A stretch of DNA of 64,000 bases from Microbacterium sp. SORGH_AS_0969 (GTDB lineage: Bacteria; Actinomycetota; Actinomycetes; Actinomycetales; Microbacteriaceae), in NCBI RefSeq assembly GCF_030818255.1, contig NZ_JAUTAG010000001.1, forward strand, positions 2,294,001 through 2,358,000. The letters are read 5' to 3'. The notes under the pieces were generated by a model. It did not search any database. It worked only from the letters and a program-made list of their open reading frames with translations, and had not been told where the DNA came from. This document shows, piece after piece, positions 55,152-63,900 of this stretch. Within the stretch, counting starts at the first letter, position 1, and every line of letters starts with the position of its first letter. The position numbers and the translations under genes were made by a program.

Positions 55152-56838
55152 CCTCTCCCATCTGAGCCTCGCGGCGTGCGCGGCGGGAGGGAGTGGCATC
55201 CTCAGTCGGCACCGCACCGGTCGCGGCCAGCGTCGACATGCCCGCCGGAACCGACACGGTGGCGAAGTCCGCCTCGCTCGCCGCCACGCGCTCGGTGGTC
55301 GTCATGCGGGTCAGCGGACGGTTCGGCAGGAAGAGGATCGCGATGAGGCTGACCACGGCGACCGGCACCGCGATCAGGAACGAGTGGGCGATCGACTGGG
55401 CGTAGATGTCCTCGACGATGACGCGCACGCTGTCGGGCAGCGTCGACACCTGCGGGATGGTGCCCGACTGCAGGGACTGGGCGACGGATGCGCCGTTCGC
55501 ACCGAGGCCCATGATCGCGGTCTTGAGGTCTTCGGCCCGGTCGGTGAACAGGCTGGTGGCCATGCTGGCGAGGGCGGCTCCCATGACCGAGACGCCGATC
55601 GTGCCGCCGAGGCTGCGGAAGAACGTCACGCCCGAGCTCGCCGCGCCCATCTGGGTGGGGTTCGCGGTGTTCTGCACGACGAGGACGAGGTTCTGCATCG
55701 TCATGCCGACGCCCGCGCCGAGGAAGAACATGTAGAGCGAGACGAGGGCGAAGTTCGTGTCGTAGTGGATCGTCGACAGCAGGAACGATCCCGCGATCAG
55801 CAGCACGCCACCGGCGATGAGGAACGGCTTCCAGTGGCCGAAGCGCGAGATGAGCGCGCCGACCACGATGGACGAGACCAGCAGGCCGCCGATCATCGGG
55901 ATGGTCATGACGCCGGCCTCGGTGGGCGTGGCGCCGCGGGCCATCTGCATGTACTGGCTGAGGAAGACCGAGGTGCCGAACATCGCCAGACCCGTCGCGA
56001 TCGAGGCGATCGTGGCGAGGGTGAAAGTGGCATCCCGGAAAAGGGTGAGCGGCACGAGCGGCTCGGAGGAGCGCAGCTCGACGACGACGAACAGGACCGC
56101 GGCGATGACGGCGCCGCCGACCATCAGCATGGTCTCGGTGCTGGCCCAGTCGAAGGACTTCCCGGCGTTGGTGACCCAGATGAGGATGAGCGAGACCGCG
56201 GTCGAGAGCAGCACGATGCCGAGGTAGTCGATCTTCACGGTCCGCTTCGCGCGCACCGGCAGGTGCAGGGTGCGCTGCTGGATGAGGAGCGCAGCCACGG
56301 CGAAGGGGAGGGCGACGAAGAAGTTCCAGCGCCATCCGAAGGCGTCGGTGATGACACCGCCGAGGAGCGGCCCGCCGACGGTGGCGACGGCCATGACCGC
56401 ACCGAACAGGCCCATGTAGCGACCGCGCTCACGGGGGCTGATGATGTCGGCCATGATGACCTGGCTGAGGGCGGCGAGGCCACCCGCGCCGAGGCCCTGC
56501 ACCGCGCGGAACGCGATGAGCATGTCGGTGTTCTGCGAGAATCCGGCCGCGGCGGTGGCGAGCACGAAGATCGCGATGGCGACCTGGATGAGCACCTTGC
56601 GGTTGAACAGGTCGGCGAGCTTTCCCCAGATGGGGGTCGAGATCGCGGTGGTGAGCAGGGTGGCCGTGATTACCCAGGTGTAGGCGTTCTGGTCGCCCGA
56701 CAGGTCGTGCACGATGACGGGCAGCGACGTCGAGACGACGGTCGAGGCGAGCATCGACACGAACGTGCCGAGCAGCAGCCCGATGAGGGCGGGGAGGACG
56801 CGCCGCTGCGCGGGCGCGTCGACGGAGGTGGTTGCCAT
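55144..56838 (-). CDS. DHA2-family drug efflux transporter (EmrB/QacA type)
   Basis: 564 residues with 14 predicted membrane segments. Motif A-like GKLADLFNRKVLIQ and motif C-like region GLGAGGLAALSQVIMADIISPRERGRYMGLFGAVMAVATVGGPLLGG. A proton-driven exporter of hydrophobic compounds. The ATG at 56838 follows GTGGAG. The MarR gene overlaps its end, and the promoter upstream carries two palindromes. Confidence 0.93.
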   Translation of the reverse strand: MATTSVDAPAQRRVLPALIGLLLGTFVSMLASTVVSTSLPVIVHDLSGDQNAYTWVITATLLTTAISTPIWGKLADLFNRKVLIQVAIAIFVLATAAAGFSQNTDMLIAFRAVQGLGAGGLAALSQVIMADIISPRERGRYMGLFGAVMAVATVGGPLLGGVITDAFGWRWNFFVALPFAVAALLIQQRTLHLPVRAKRTVKIDYLGIVLLSTAVSLILIWVTNAGKSFDWASTETMLMVGGAVIAAVLFVVVELRSSEPLVPLTLFRDATFTLATIASIATGLAMFGTSVFLSQYMQMARGATPTEAGVMTIPMIGGLLVSSIVVGALISRFGHWKPFLIAGGVLLIAGSFLLSTIHYDTNFALVSLYMFFLGAGVGMTMQNLVLVVQNTANPTQMGAASSGVTFFRSLGGTIGVSVMGAALASMATSLFTDRAEDLKTAIMGLGANGASVAQSLQSGTIPQVSTLPDSVRVIVEDIYAQSIAHSFLIAVPVAVVSLIAILFLPNRPLTRMTTTERVAASEADFATVSVPAGMSTLAATGAVPTEDATPSRRARREAQMGEDV

Positions 56839-56890
56839 GCGGAACTCCACGAAAAGGGGGACGGATGCCGCGACGACGATGGCGCGATTA

Positions 56891-56934
56891 GTTGACTGAC
56901 GTCAACGATACGCCTGATGCTTGACTTGCGTCAA
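56891..56934 (-). promoter_or_regulatory. Efflux promoter with two MarR-type operators
   Basis: On the minus strand TTGACG (56934-56929) and TATCGT (56910-56905) are 18 bases apart. GTTGAC-N4-GTCAAC (56891-56906) covers the -10 box, and TTGAC-N4-GTCAA (56921-56934) the -35 box; centres are 29 bases apart. A clear repressor layout. Confidence 0.75.
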
Positions 56935-56937
56935 CTA

Positions 56938-57612
56938 TTAATCGAGGAGCGCGAGGGCGCGATACCTCTCCGTGGGTTCCTGCCGTGTCGGCGCCGGCTG
57001 GCGCGCCTGCATGGTGCGGCGGTAGAGCTCGTCGATGAGCGAGGTCGCGAGTCCCACGAGTTTGGCGATCTCCCGCTCGTCGCGGTCGATCCACTGGCAG
57101 CGCGGCTCGTCGTGCAGGGGCACGAATCCGTCGTGCTGTTCCCACGCCACGAGGGTCCGCTCCGCGCCGAGGACGTGTTGCTGCCACCAGATCTGCCGCA
57201 TGTACGTGCGGGGGATCGAGCGCCAGGCCTTGTTGGTCGTCTTGATCTCGGCCAGGACGACGCGGCCCTCGCTGTCGACGACGACGCCGTCGGGAGTGGC
57301 CAGGTGCCGCTTCTCGACGACCGCGTGATACAGGGCTGACGAGGGCTGGATGCCGTGCGTCGCGGCCACCCACGCGGCGATCTCGGGCTCGCGTCGACGA
57401 CCGTGCGCCGTGAAGGCATTGCCCGAGAAGTTCGAGCCCATGAGCTTGGCATCCGCTGCGCGCGCGATCGCGTTCGGGCTGGTCAGGGTGGCGACGTCGG
57501 TCGCGGTGATCCCGCGCGAACGCGCGCGGATCCAGGCGACGCGATCACGCGAATCCGCGACGATCCGGGCGTCGAGGTCGGCGCTGCGGGAGGCGACGAG
57601 CTCGGGGGACAT
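56938..57612 (-). CDS. YqaJ-like phage-type recombinase/exonuclease
   Basis: 224 residues from the ATG at 57612. RSRGITATDVATLTSPNAIARAADAKL, EPEIAAWVAATHGIQPSSALYH, and VVLAEIKTTNKAWRSIPRTYMRQIWWQQHVLGAERTLVAWEQHD are the YqaJ/lambda-exonuclease pattern, with the Asp in TPDGVVVD and the Glu-x-Lys of AEIKTT as metal ligands. Such nucleases act in phage recombination with an annealing protein, but no phage gene is nearby. A domesticated copy is likely. Confidence 0.85.
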   Translation of the reverse strand: MSPELVASRSADLDARIVADSRDRVAWIRARSRGITATDVATLTSPNAIARAADAKLMGSNFSGNAFTAHGRRREPEIAAWVAATHGIQPSSALYHAVVEKRHLATPDGVVVDSEGRVVLAEIKTTNKAWRSIPRTYMRQIWWQQHVLGAERTLVAWEQHDGFVPLHDEPRCQWIDRDEREIAKLVGLATSLIDELYRRTMQARQPAPTRQEPTERYRALALLD

Positions 57613-57679
57613 GCGTTCGACCCTAACCCCGCTCGACGGCGGATCTCCTGTGACGCTCGGCGCGTCGGCATCCGGGGTC

Positions 57680-57708
57680 TTGTCATCGAAGTAAGGGTGA
57701 CCTAAGTT
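57680..57708 (+). promoter_or_regulatory. Leaderless promoter overlapped by a DtxR/IdeR-type iron box
   Basis: TTGTCA (57680-57685) and TAAGTT (57703-57708) are 17 bases apart, and the ATG follows six bases later. The 19-bp window 57687-57705, containing GTAAGGGTGACCTAA, matches 13 of 19 positions of the IdeR consensus TWAGGTWAGSCTWACCTWA. Iron-loaded repressor would block this promoter. Confidence 0.6.
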
Positions 57709-57714
57709 GAGGTC

Positions 57715-58116
57715 ATGACTCCGGATGCCGAGCACCTCCGTCGCCCCGACGGTGGATGCTGGTGCGAGCTCGAGGGGGCCGTGCTCCTGGGCGGCGACGC
57801 GAGGAATCTGCCCGAGATGCGGCGGATCGCCGCCGCGCTGTCGCCCGCGGCGCACGTGACGATCGCGATCGAGATGTCGGGGGTGCGGGAGGTCGAGCCG
57901 TTCGACGCGGGCGACGCGCGGGTGAGCTGGCTCGATCGTTCGGTCGGCGGCCGGATCCGTCCGCGTGGCGAGCGTTTGGCGCAGGCGATCCACGCCTGGT
58001 GCGCCGAGTGGGCGTGCGGGGAGTCTCCGGTCTGCACCGTGTGGCTCGGCGCCCGGACGCCCACGCGCATCGTGCGCATGACCCAGGCGCTGCTCCCGGC
58101 CCCGCGCGTTTCCTGA
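57715..58116 (+). CDS. Stand-alone SIP-domain protein (siderophore-interacting, C-terminal half only)
   Basis: 133 residues resembling the NADPH-binding half of siderophore-interacting ferric reductases: LEGAVLLGGDARNLPEMRRIAAALSPAAHVTIAIEMSG and VSWLDRS match the SIP-domain blocks. The FAD-binding half is absent, so it cannot be a complete reductase. The iron box over its promoter supports a role in iron metabolism. Family assignment is by recognition of short blocks and is moderately sure. Confidence 0.65.
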   Translation: MTPDAEHLRRPDGGCWCELEGAVLLGGDARNLPEMRRIAAALSPAAHVTIAIEMSGVREVEPFDAGDARVSWLDRSVGGRIRPRGERLAQAIHAWCAEWACGESPVCTVWLGARTPTRIVRMTQALLPAPRVS

Positions 58117-58146
58117 TCGGGTGGGTGGCCGGTCGCGGCGGTGTCG

Positions 58147-58224
58147 CGAGATGACCGGCGTTTCACGAGATGACCTGGGTTTCGCCGTCATGGCGGGTCT
58201 TCTCGGCGAACGACGGTCATCTCG
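58147..58224. repeat. Family 3 nested palindrome, copy 1
   Basis: 78 bp. CGAGATGACC occurs twice in the left half (58147 and 58166) and faces GGTCTTCTCG and GGTCATCTCG in the right half. It lies 96 bases before the DUF559 start. Between 58117 and 58320 no gene is seen. Confidence 0.85.
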
Positions 58225-58320
58225 GCGAGGGACGGGGGTGCGGAAAGGGTTCCTGCACAGGCGGCGGCGGGAGCCGGCTGTCCACGGATCCCGACCGCAG
58301 GCGAGCGGGCGTGCATCAGG

Positions 58321-59325
58321 ATGCCAGAGCATCGGGGAATGCGATCGGAGCAGCTGTGGTGGGGCCTCGGTTCCGGGATGTACTCCCGCGAGCTGTTGCT
58401 CTCTCGTGGTGTGCCTGCGAGCGTTCTGTCTCTCGCGTCGAAAGCGGGGCCGTGGCTTCGTCTGCAGCCGGGTGTCTACGTCGAGCGTGAGGTACATCTC
58501 GCGCGGCTTCCAGCTGAGCGGCACCGGGTCGCCGTCGCTGCTGCCATGTCGGCGACCCGCGGGGGGTCCGCAGTGGTGTCTCACCTGTCTGCGGCGGTCA
58601 TCCACGGCCTGCCGCAGTATCGCTTCGCTGACCGTCCCGTGGAGGTGACACTCGCAGGCGCGATCGGAGGGTCCAGTCGCGCCGGCCTTCGTCGACATCT
58701 CGACGCGCTCCCCGACGACGACGTCGTAACGATCGACGGCATCGCCTGCACGAGCCTGGACCGTACGGTGTTCGATGTCGCGCGCACGGCCCCGCTCGAG
58801 ATGTCGCTCACGTGCGCTGATGCGGCGCTGAGGCGTGAGGTGGTGTCGTCGCACCGGTTCGATCCCGGAGCTCAAGAGGCGTGGCGCGAGCGCATGCGGG
58901 AGCGTGCGCATCGCGCAGCCGGGTCGCGCGGCATCCGACGGGCGCGCGAGGTCATCGAGTTCGCCGACGGTCGCGCAGAGCTTCCCGGCGAAAGCGTCAG
59001 TCGGCTGCAGTTGCACCGCATCGGATTCCGAGAGATCGACCTGCAGGTCGCCGTCGCGGGACCTCAGGGTTCGACGTACTTCGTCGACATCGGGCTTCGC
59101 GATGTGCGGACCTTCTGGGAGTTCGATGGCGAGGTCAAGTACAGGGATGCCACGATGCGCGGCGGCCGGTCCATCGAGACCGTCTTGCTCGACGAGAAGC
59201 GTCGTGAGGACTGGATCCGCGGAACGACACAATGGCGCCTCTGTCGAGGCGGGTTCGGCGACATTCGCACGCCCGAGACACTCGCCGCTCGCCTTGCCTC
59301 CTTCGGTGTGCGCCCGCCCCGCTGA
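58321..59325 (+). CDS. AbiEi-N / DUF559-type nuclease-like protein (third of three)
   Basis: 334 residues; an ATG at 58339 is an alternative start. N-terminus YSRELLLSRGVPASVLSLASKAGPWLRLQPGVYVE is the same winged-helix module as in the gene at 15795, then SHLSAAVIHGLP. The C-terminal PD-(D/E)XK part reads ESVSRLQLHRIGF, YFVDIGLRDVRTFWEFDG, DEKRREDWIRG. Bracketed by family 3 palindromes. The three proteins are clearly homologous but divergent. Function unknown. Confidence 0.78.
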   Translation: MPEHRGMRSEQLWWGLGSGMYSRELLLSRGVPASVLSLASKAGPWLRLQPGVYVEREVHLARLPAERHRVAVAAAMSATRGGSAVVSHLSAAVIHGLPQYRFADRPVEVTLAGAIGGSSRAGLRRHLDALPDDDVVTIDGIACTSLDRTVFDVARTAPLEMSLTCADAALRREVVSSHRFDPGAQEAWRERMRERAHRAAGSRGIRRAREVIEFADGRAELPGESVSRLQLHRIGFREIDLQVAVAGPQGSTYFVDIGLRDVRTFWEFDGEVKYRDATMRGGRSIETVLLDEKRREDWIRGTTQWRLCRGGFGDIRTPETLAARLASFGVRPPR

Positions 59326-59381
59326 TCCGCGACCCCGTGTGGGCCGTTCGGAATGCGGCCGCGTACGCCCCGGCGGGAAGT

Positions 59382-59460
59382 CGAGATGACCGGTGGTACG
59401 CGAGATGACCCGGGTTGCGTGGGAAGCGCGTGTCATTTCGGCGAACGCGGGTCACTTGGG
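59382..59460. repeat. Family 3 nested palindrome, copy 2
   Basis: 79 bp. The left half has CGAGATGACC twice (59382, 59401); the right arms have diverged to TGTCATTTCG and GGTCACTTGG. It lies 56 bases after the DUF559 stop. Confidence 0.82.
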
Positions 59461-59507
59461 CGCGCGGAACGGGGGCGGGCGGACGGGCCAGCGCGGGCGG
59501 CACCGGA

Positions 59508-59537
59508 TTGGCGGGGGAGCGCGGCGTCGGGTACAGT
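59508..59537 (+). promoter_or_regulatory. Promoter of the rplJL operon
   Basis: TTGGCG (59508-59513) and TACAGT (59532-59537), 18 bases apart, about 205 bases before rplJ, giving a long leader. Confidence 0.6.
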
Positions 59538-59539
59538 AG

Positions 59540-59742
59540 AGGCCAAGCCAAAGACCGTCGGTCATCGGAGTGCTCGCACACCGATCGAAGCGTTCGCTGA
59601 AAAGCGGAGGACCTACGCAGGTAAACGAACCTCTTCCGAGCTCCGTGCGCCTGCGCCGGAGCTCTTCTTTTTTGTCCGGACCCCGGTGTCTTCGGCCGGC
59701 GCCCCGCCTCCGCGGAGCGCCTCGTACACACAAGGAGTGGCC
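59540..59742 (+). ncRNA. L10 leader with attenuator-like hairpin
   Basis: The untranslated leader ends in a GAGCTCCG/CGGAGCTC stem (59638-59645 with 59657-59664) followed by a T-rich tract (59665-59673), a typical intrinsic attenuator before rplJ. The L10-L12 complex binds such leaders to control its own synthesis. Confidence 0.65.
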
Positions 59743-60258
59743 ATGGCGCAGAAGGATGCATCGGTCGCCGAGCTCACGAAGAACTTCGAGAACTCGACCG
59801 CCGTTCTGCTGACCGAGTACCGCGGTCTGACGGTTGCCCAGCTCAAGCAGCTGCGCAACGACATCCGTCAGGACGCGGATTACGCCGTGGTGAAGAACAC
59901 GCTGACCAAGATCGCCGCTGCCAAGGCGGGGGTCACGGGACTGGATGACGAGCTCAAGGGCCCGTCCGCCATCGCGTTCGTGCACGGTGACCCTGTCGCC
60001 GTCGCGAAGGGCCTGCGTGCCTTTGCCAAGGCTAACCCTCAGCTCGTGGTGAAGGGCGGCTACTTCGATGGCGCCGCGCTGACCGCGGATGAGGTCAACA
60101 AGCTCGCCGATCTCGAGAGCCGTGAAGTCCTGCTGGCGAAGCTCGCCGGTGCGATGAAGGCGACGATGACCAAGGCGGCATACGTCTTCCAGGCGCTTCC
60201 GTCGAAGGCCGTTCGCACGGTCGACGCGCTGCGCGAGAAGCAGGACACCGCGGCCTGA
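59743..60258 (+). CDS. rplJ: 50S ribosomal protein L10
   Basis: 171 residues. Full L10 pattern: [42 protein letters not shown], and a C-terminal helix that binds L7/L12 dimers. It forms the base of the stalk. AAGGAG precedes the ATG. Confidence 0.97.
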   Translation: MAQKDASVAELTKNFENSTAVLLTEYRGLTVAQLKQLRNDIRQDADYAVVKNTLTKIAAAKAGVTGLDDELKGPSAIAFVHGDPVAVAKGLRAFAKANPQLVVKGGYFDGAALTADEVNKLADLESREVLLAKLAGAMKATMTKAAYVFQALPSKAVRTVDALREKQDTAA

Positions 60259-60296
60259 CCCGGCCCGGCTGATTAACCCGATCAAGGAGATACAAC

Positions 60297-60684
60297 ATGG
60301 CTAAGCTCAGCACCGAAGAGCTGCTCGACGCGTTCAAGGAGCTCACCCTCATCGAGCTCTCCGAGTTCGTCAAGGCGTTCGAGGAGACCTTCGACGTCAC
60401 CGCTGCTGCCCCCGTGGCCGTTGCCGGCCCCGCCGCCGGTGGCGCTGCCCCCGCCGAAGAGGCCGAGGAGAAGGACTCGTTCGACGTCGTCCTCGAGGCC
60501 GCGCGGTGACAAGAAGATCCAGGTCATCAAGGTCGTCCGCGAGCTCACCTCGCTCGGCCTCGGCGAGGCCAAGGCCGTCGTCGATGGCGCTCCCAAGGCC
60601 GTGCTCGAGGGCGCGAACAAGGAGACCGCCGAGAAGGCCAAGGCTGCCCTCGAGGAGGCCGGCGCTTCGGTGACCCTGAAGTAA
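60297..60684 (+). CDS. rplL: 50S ribosomal protein L7/L12, interrupted by a +1 frameshift
   Basis: The first frame (60297-60509) encodes the N-terminal dimerisation domain, hinge and the start of the C-terminal domain, up to FDVVLEAAR and a stop. The next frame continues with [58 protein letters not shown] to 60684. Removing one base within GCCGCGCGGTGAC (60498-60510) would restore EAAGDKKIQV and give a 128-residue protein of normal length. L12 is essential and recruits translation factors, so a real null allele is unlikely; see findings. Confidence 0.9.
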
Positions 60685-60716
60685 TTTCGCTTCACGGTCG
60701 CAGCAACGCGATTCAG

Positions 60717-60803
60717 AAGGTCCGGATGCCACTGGCATCCGGACCTTCTTCGTTGTCAAGAGAGCGGGGTCCGAGGATGCCAATGGCATCCGGACCTTCT
60801 TTC
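60717..60803 (+). terminator. Two tandem terminators after rplL built on GGATGCC/GGCATCC
   Basis: AAGGTCCGGATGCCA (60717-60731) pairs perfectly with 60733-60747 and is followed by CTTCG. A second near copy at 60768-60796, followed by TTCTTTCG, has the same stem with a bulge. The rest of 60685-60931 holds no gene. Confidence 0.75.
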
Positions 60804-60931
60804 GTTGCGGCACGTGTTCACACGATGGCAACGAAAGAACCCTGGGAATTCCTGATGAGGTCGTCTACGGTCGAAGAGACCCCCCGTCGATCCCCCCACC
60901 CGACGATGTCCGTCGGATTCGCAGGAGACCC

Positions 60932-63900
60932 ATGTCACCCGTGCCCTCTCGGCGACCCTCGGGCCGCACCGCGACTGCGCTGAGCGCTGCCGTCGCCGCC
61001 GCCCTTCTCGGTTCCGCCCTCGTCGCCCCCGCCGCCGCCACCGCCGCACCGCTCGCGCCGGCCACGCCCGTTCCCACGGACACCGTCGCGCCGACCTCGA
61101 CGCCGCCCGCGGAGGCGCCCGCGGAGCCCGCACCCACCGCGCCGGCTCCCACGGAGACTCCGGCAGTCGATGCCCCGGCGAAGACCGTCGAGACCGCCGT
61201 TCCGACGCAAGAGGCGGAAGCCGCGGCCGACATCACGCCCATCCGCGACATCCAGGGCGAGGGCGACAGCACTCCGCTCGACGGTCAGACCGTCACCACG
61301 CGCGGCATCGTGACCGCCGCGTACCCGACCGGCGGCTACAACGGCTTCTTCCTCCAGACGGCCGGGACCGGTGGTGAGCTGAGTGCCGAGCACACGGCAT
61401 CCGACGCCGTCTTCGTCTACGGCTCGCGCGCGGTCGCCCAGGTCGCGATCGGCGACTACGTCGAGGTCAGCGGCACGGCGGGGGAGTACAACGGGCTCAC
61501 CCAGATCGTCTCGGACGCCGACCTCGTCACCGTTCTCACCGAGGACGCGGAGCCGGTCACCCCGGCCGAGGTCGCGTGGCCGCGAACCGACGAGGAGCGC
61601 GAGCGCTTCGAAGGAATGCTGCTGGCCCCGCAGGGCGACTTCACCGTCACCAACACCTACATCACCGGCCAGTACGCGGAGATCGGGCTCGCGGCGGGCA
61701 CGACGCCGCTGCTCACCCCCACCGAGGTCGCTCGACCCGGCACCCCGGAGCTCGATGAGGTCGTCGCCGACAACGCCGCGCGGGGTGTGGTGCTCGACGA
61801 CGGCGCGTCGCTGAACTTCCAGCGCTCCGCGACGGACGTGCCCCTCCCGTACCTGTCGCTCACCGACCCCGTGCGCGTCGGCGCCCCGGTGACGTTCACG
61901 CGTCCGGTCGTGCTCGACTACCGCTTCGACGCGTGGAAGCTCCAGCCGACTCAGCAGCTGACCGTCGAGAACGCCGCCGACGTGCAGCCCGCGACGTTCG
62001 CCAACACGCGCGCGGAGCGTCCGGCCGACGTCGGAGGGACGGTCCAGCTCGCGAGCTTCAACGTGCTCAATTACTTCACGACCACCGCGGAGGACGTCGG
62101 TTGCGACTCGGTCTACACCGACCGCGAGGGCAACCCGATCACGGCGAACCGCTGCCCTGAGCCCGGTCCGCGCGGAGCGGCGAACGACGAAAACCTGCAG
62201 CGCCAGCAGGCGAAGATCGTCGCCGCGTTGAACGCGATGGATGCCGAGGTCGTCTCGCTCGAGGAGATCGAGAACTCCGCTGCCCTCGGTAAGCCCCGTG
62301 ACGAGGCCCTGTCCACCCTCGTCGCCGCGCTGAACGCCGATCTCGGCGAGGACGCGTGGGCCTTCGTGCCGTCGCCGAACGCCCTTCCGGCATCGGAGGA
62401 CGTCATCCGCACGGCCTTCATCTACAAGAAGGCGGCGGTCAGCCCGGTCGGCGACAGCGTCATCCTCGACGACCCGGCCTTCTCCAACGCGCGCCAGCCG
62501 CTCGCCCAGGCGTTCGCGCCCGCCGGTGGCGACGACGCCGCCTTCGTGGCCATCGTGAACCACTTCAAGTCGAAGAGCGACAGCGACCCGGCTGCCGGAG
62601 GCGACAACGCAGCCGGTGACCAGGGCGCCTTCAACGGCGACCGCGTGCGCCAGGCGGAGGCTCTCGTCGGCTTCGCCGACGAGCAGGCGGAGGCCCCCGC
62701 CTCCGGCGCGGTGTTCCTGCTCGGTGACTTCAATGCCTACACGCAAGAAGACCCGATCCAGGTGCTCCGCGACGCGGGGTACGTCGACCTGGCCGGCGAC
62801 ACCGGGAAGTACACGTACTCGTACGACGGTCAGTCGGGCTCGCTCGATCACGTGCTGGCATCGCCGGCGGCGCGGGAGCTCGTCACCGGCACGGACGTCT
62901 GGAACATCAACGCCGGCGAAGCGCTCGCGCTCGAGTACAGCCGTTACAACGCGAACGTCCGCAACTTCTACGACGCCTCTCCCTACCGCTCGAGCGACCA
63001 CGACCCCGTGGTCGTGGGTCTCGACCTGTCGGGGACGACCGAGCTCAACCTGCTGAACATCAACGACTTCCACGGGCGCATCGACGCCAACACGGTCACC
63101 TTCGCCGGCACGATCGAGCAGCTGCGCGCCGAGAAGGGCGATGACCGCTCGCTCTTCCTCTCCAACGGCGACAACATCGGCGCCTCGCTGTTCGCCTCGG
63201 CGAACGCCCAAGACGCCCCCACGATCGACGTGCTCAACGCGCTCGAGGTCGCGGCATCCGGAGTCGGAAACCACGAGTTCGACAAGGGCATCGACGACCT
63301 CACCGGTCGCGTCACCGAGCGCGCGGCATTCCCCTACCTCGGGGCGAACGTCTACCGCGACGGTCAGCCGGTGCTCCCCGGGTACGAGATCGTCGAGGTG
63401 AACGGCCTCCGGGTCGGCGTCGTCGGCGCCGTCACCGAGGAGACCGCCTCGCTCGTCAGCCCCGAGGGAATCGAGGGCATCGAGTTCCGCGAACCGGTCG
63501 CCGAGGTGAACCGCGTCGTGGCCGAGATCCGCGATCAGGTCGACGTCCTCGTGGCGGAGTACCACGAGGGCGCCCTGCAGGGCGAGACGTCGGGAGGCAC
63601 CCTCGATGACGCCCTCGCGCGTGGCGGAGCGTTCGCGCGCATCGTCACGGAGACGGATGCCGACGTCGACGCGATCTTCACCGGTCACACCCACGAGGAG
63701 TACGCGTGGGACGCACCGATCCCCGGCACCGACGGAACGCGTCCCATCCTGCAGACCGGCAACTACGGCGAGAACATCGGACAGGTCGTCCTGACGATCG
63801 ACCGCGCGAGCCGCGACGTCATCGGCCACGAGGCCCGCAACGTCCCGCGGCTCTCGGCCGAGGAGGTCGAGGGTGACGACGAGCAGACCTCCGAGAACAG

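Noticed and set aside
56938..59436. 832-codon minus-strand open frame as one gene
   Set aside because: Only its last 224 codons carry a domain (YqaJ). The rest is antisense to the SIP and DUF559 genes.
60490..60512. Programmed +1 frameshift in rplL as first explanation
   Set aside because: The UGAC context fits, but no upstream stimulatory site is visible, and L12 is not known to need recoding. A sequence error is more economical.
60935..63829. 964-codon open frame on the minus strand
   Set aside because: It is the antisense shadow of the secreted nuclease, whose motifs are on the plus strand. High G+C makes long antisense frames common here.
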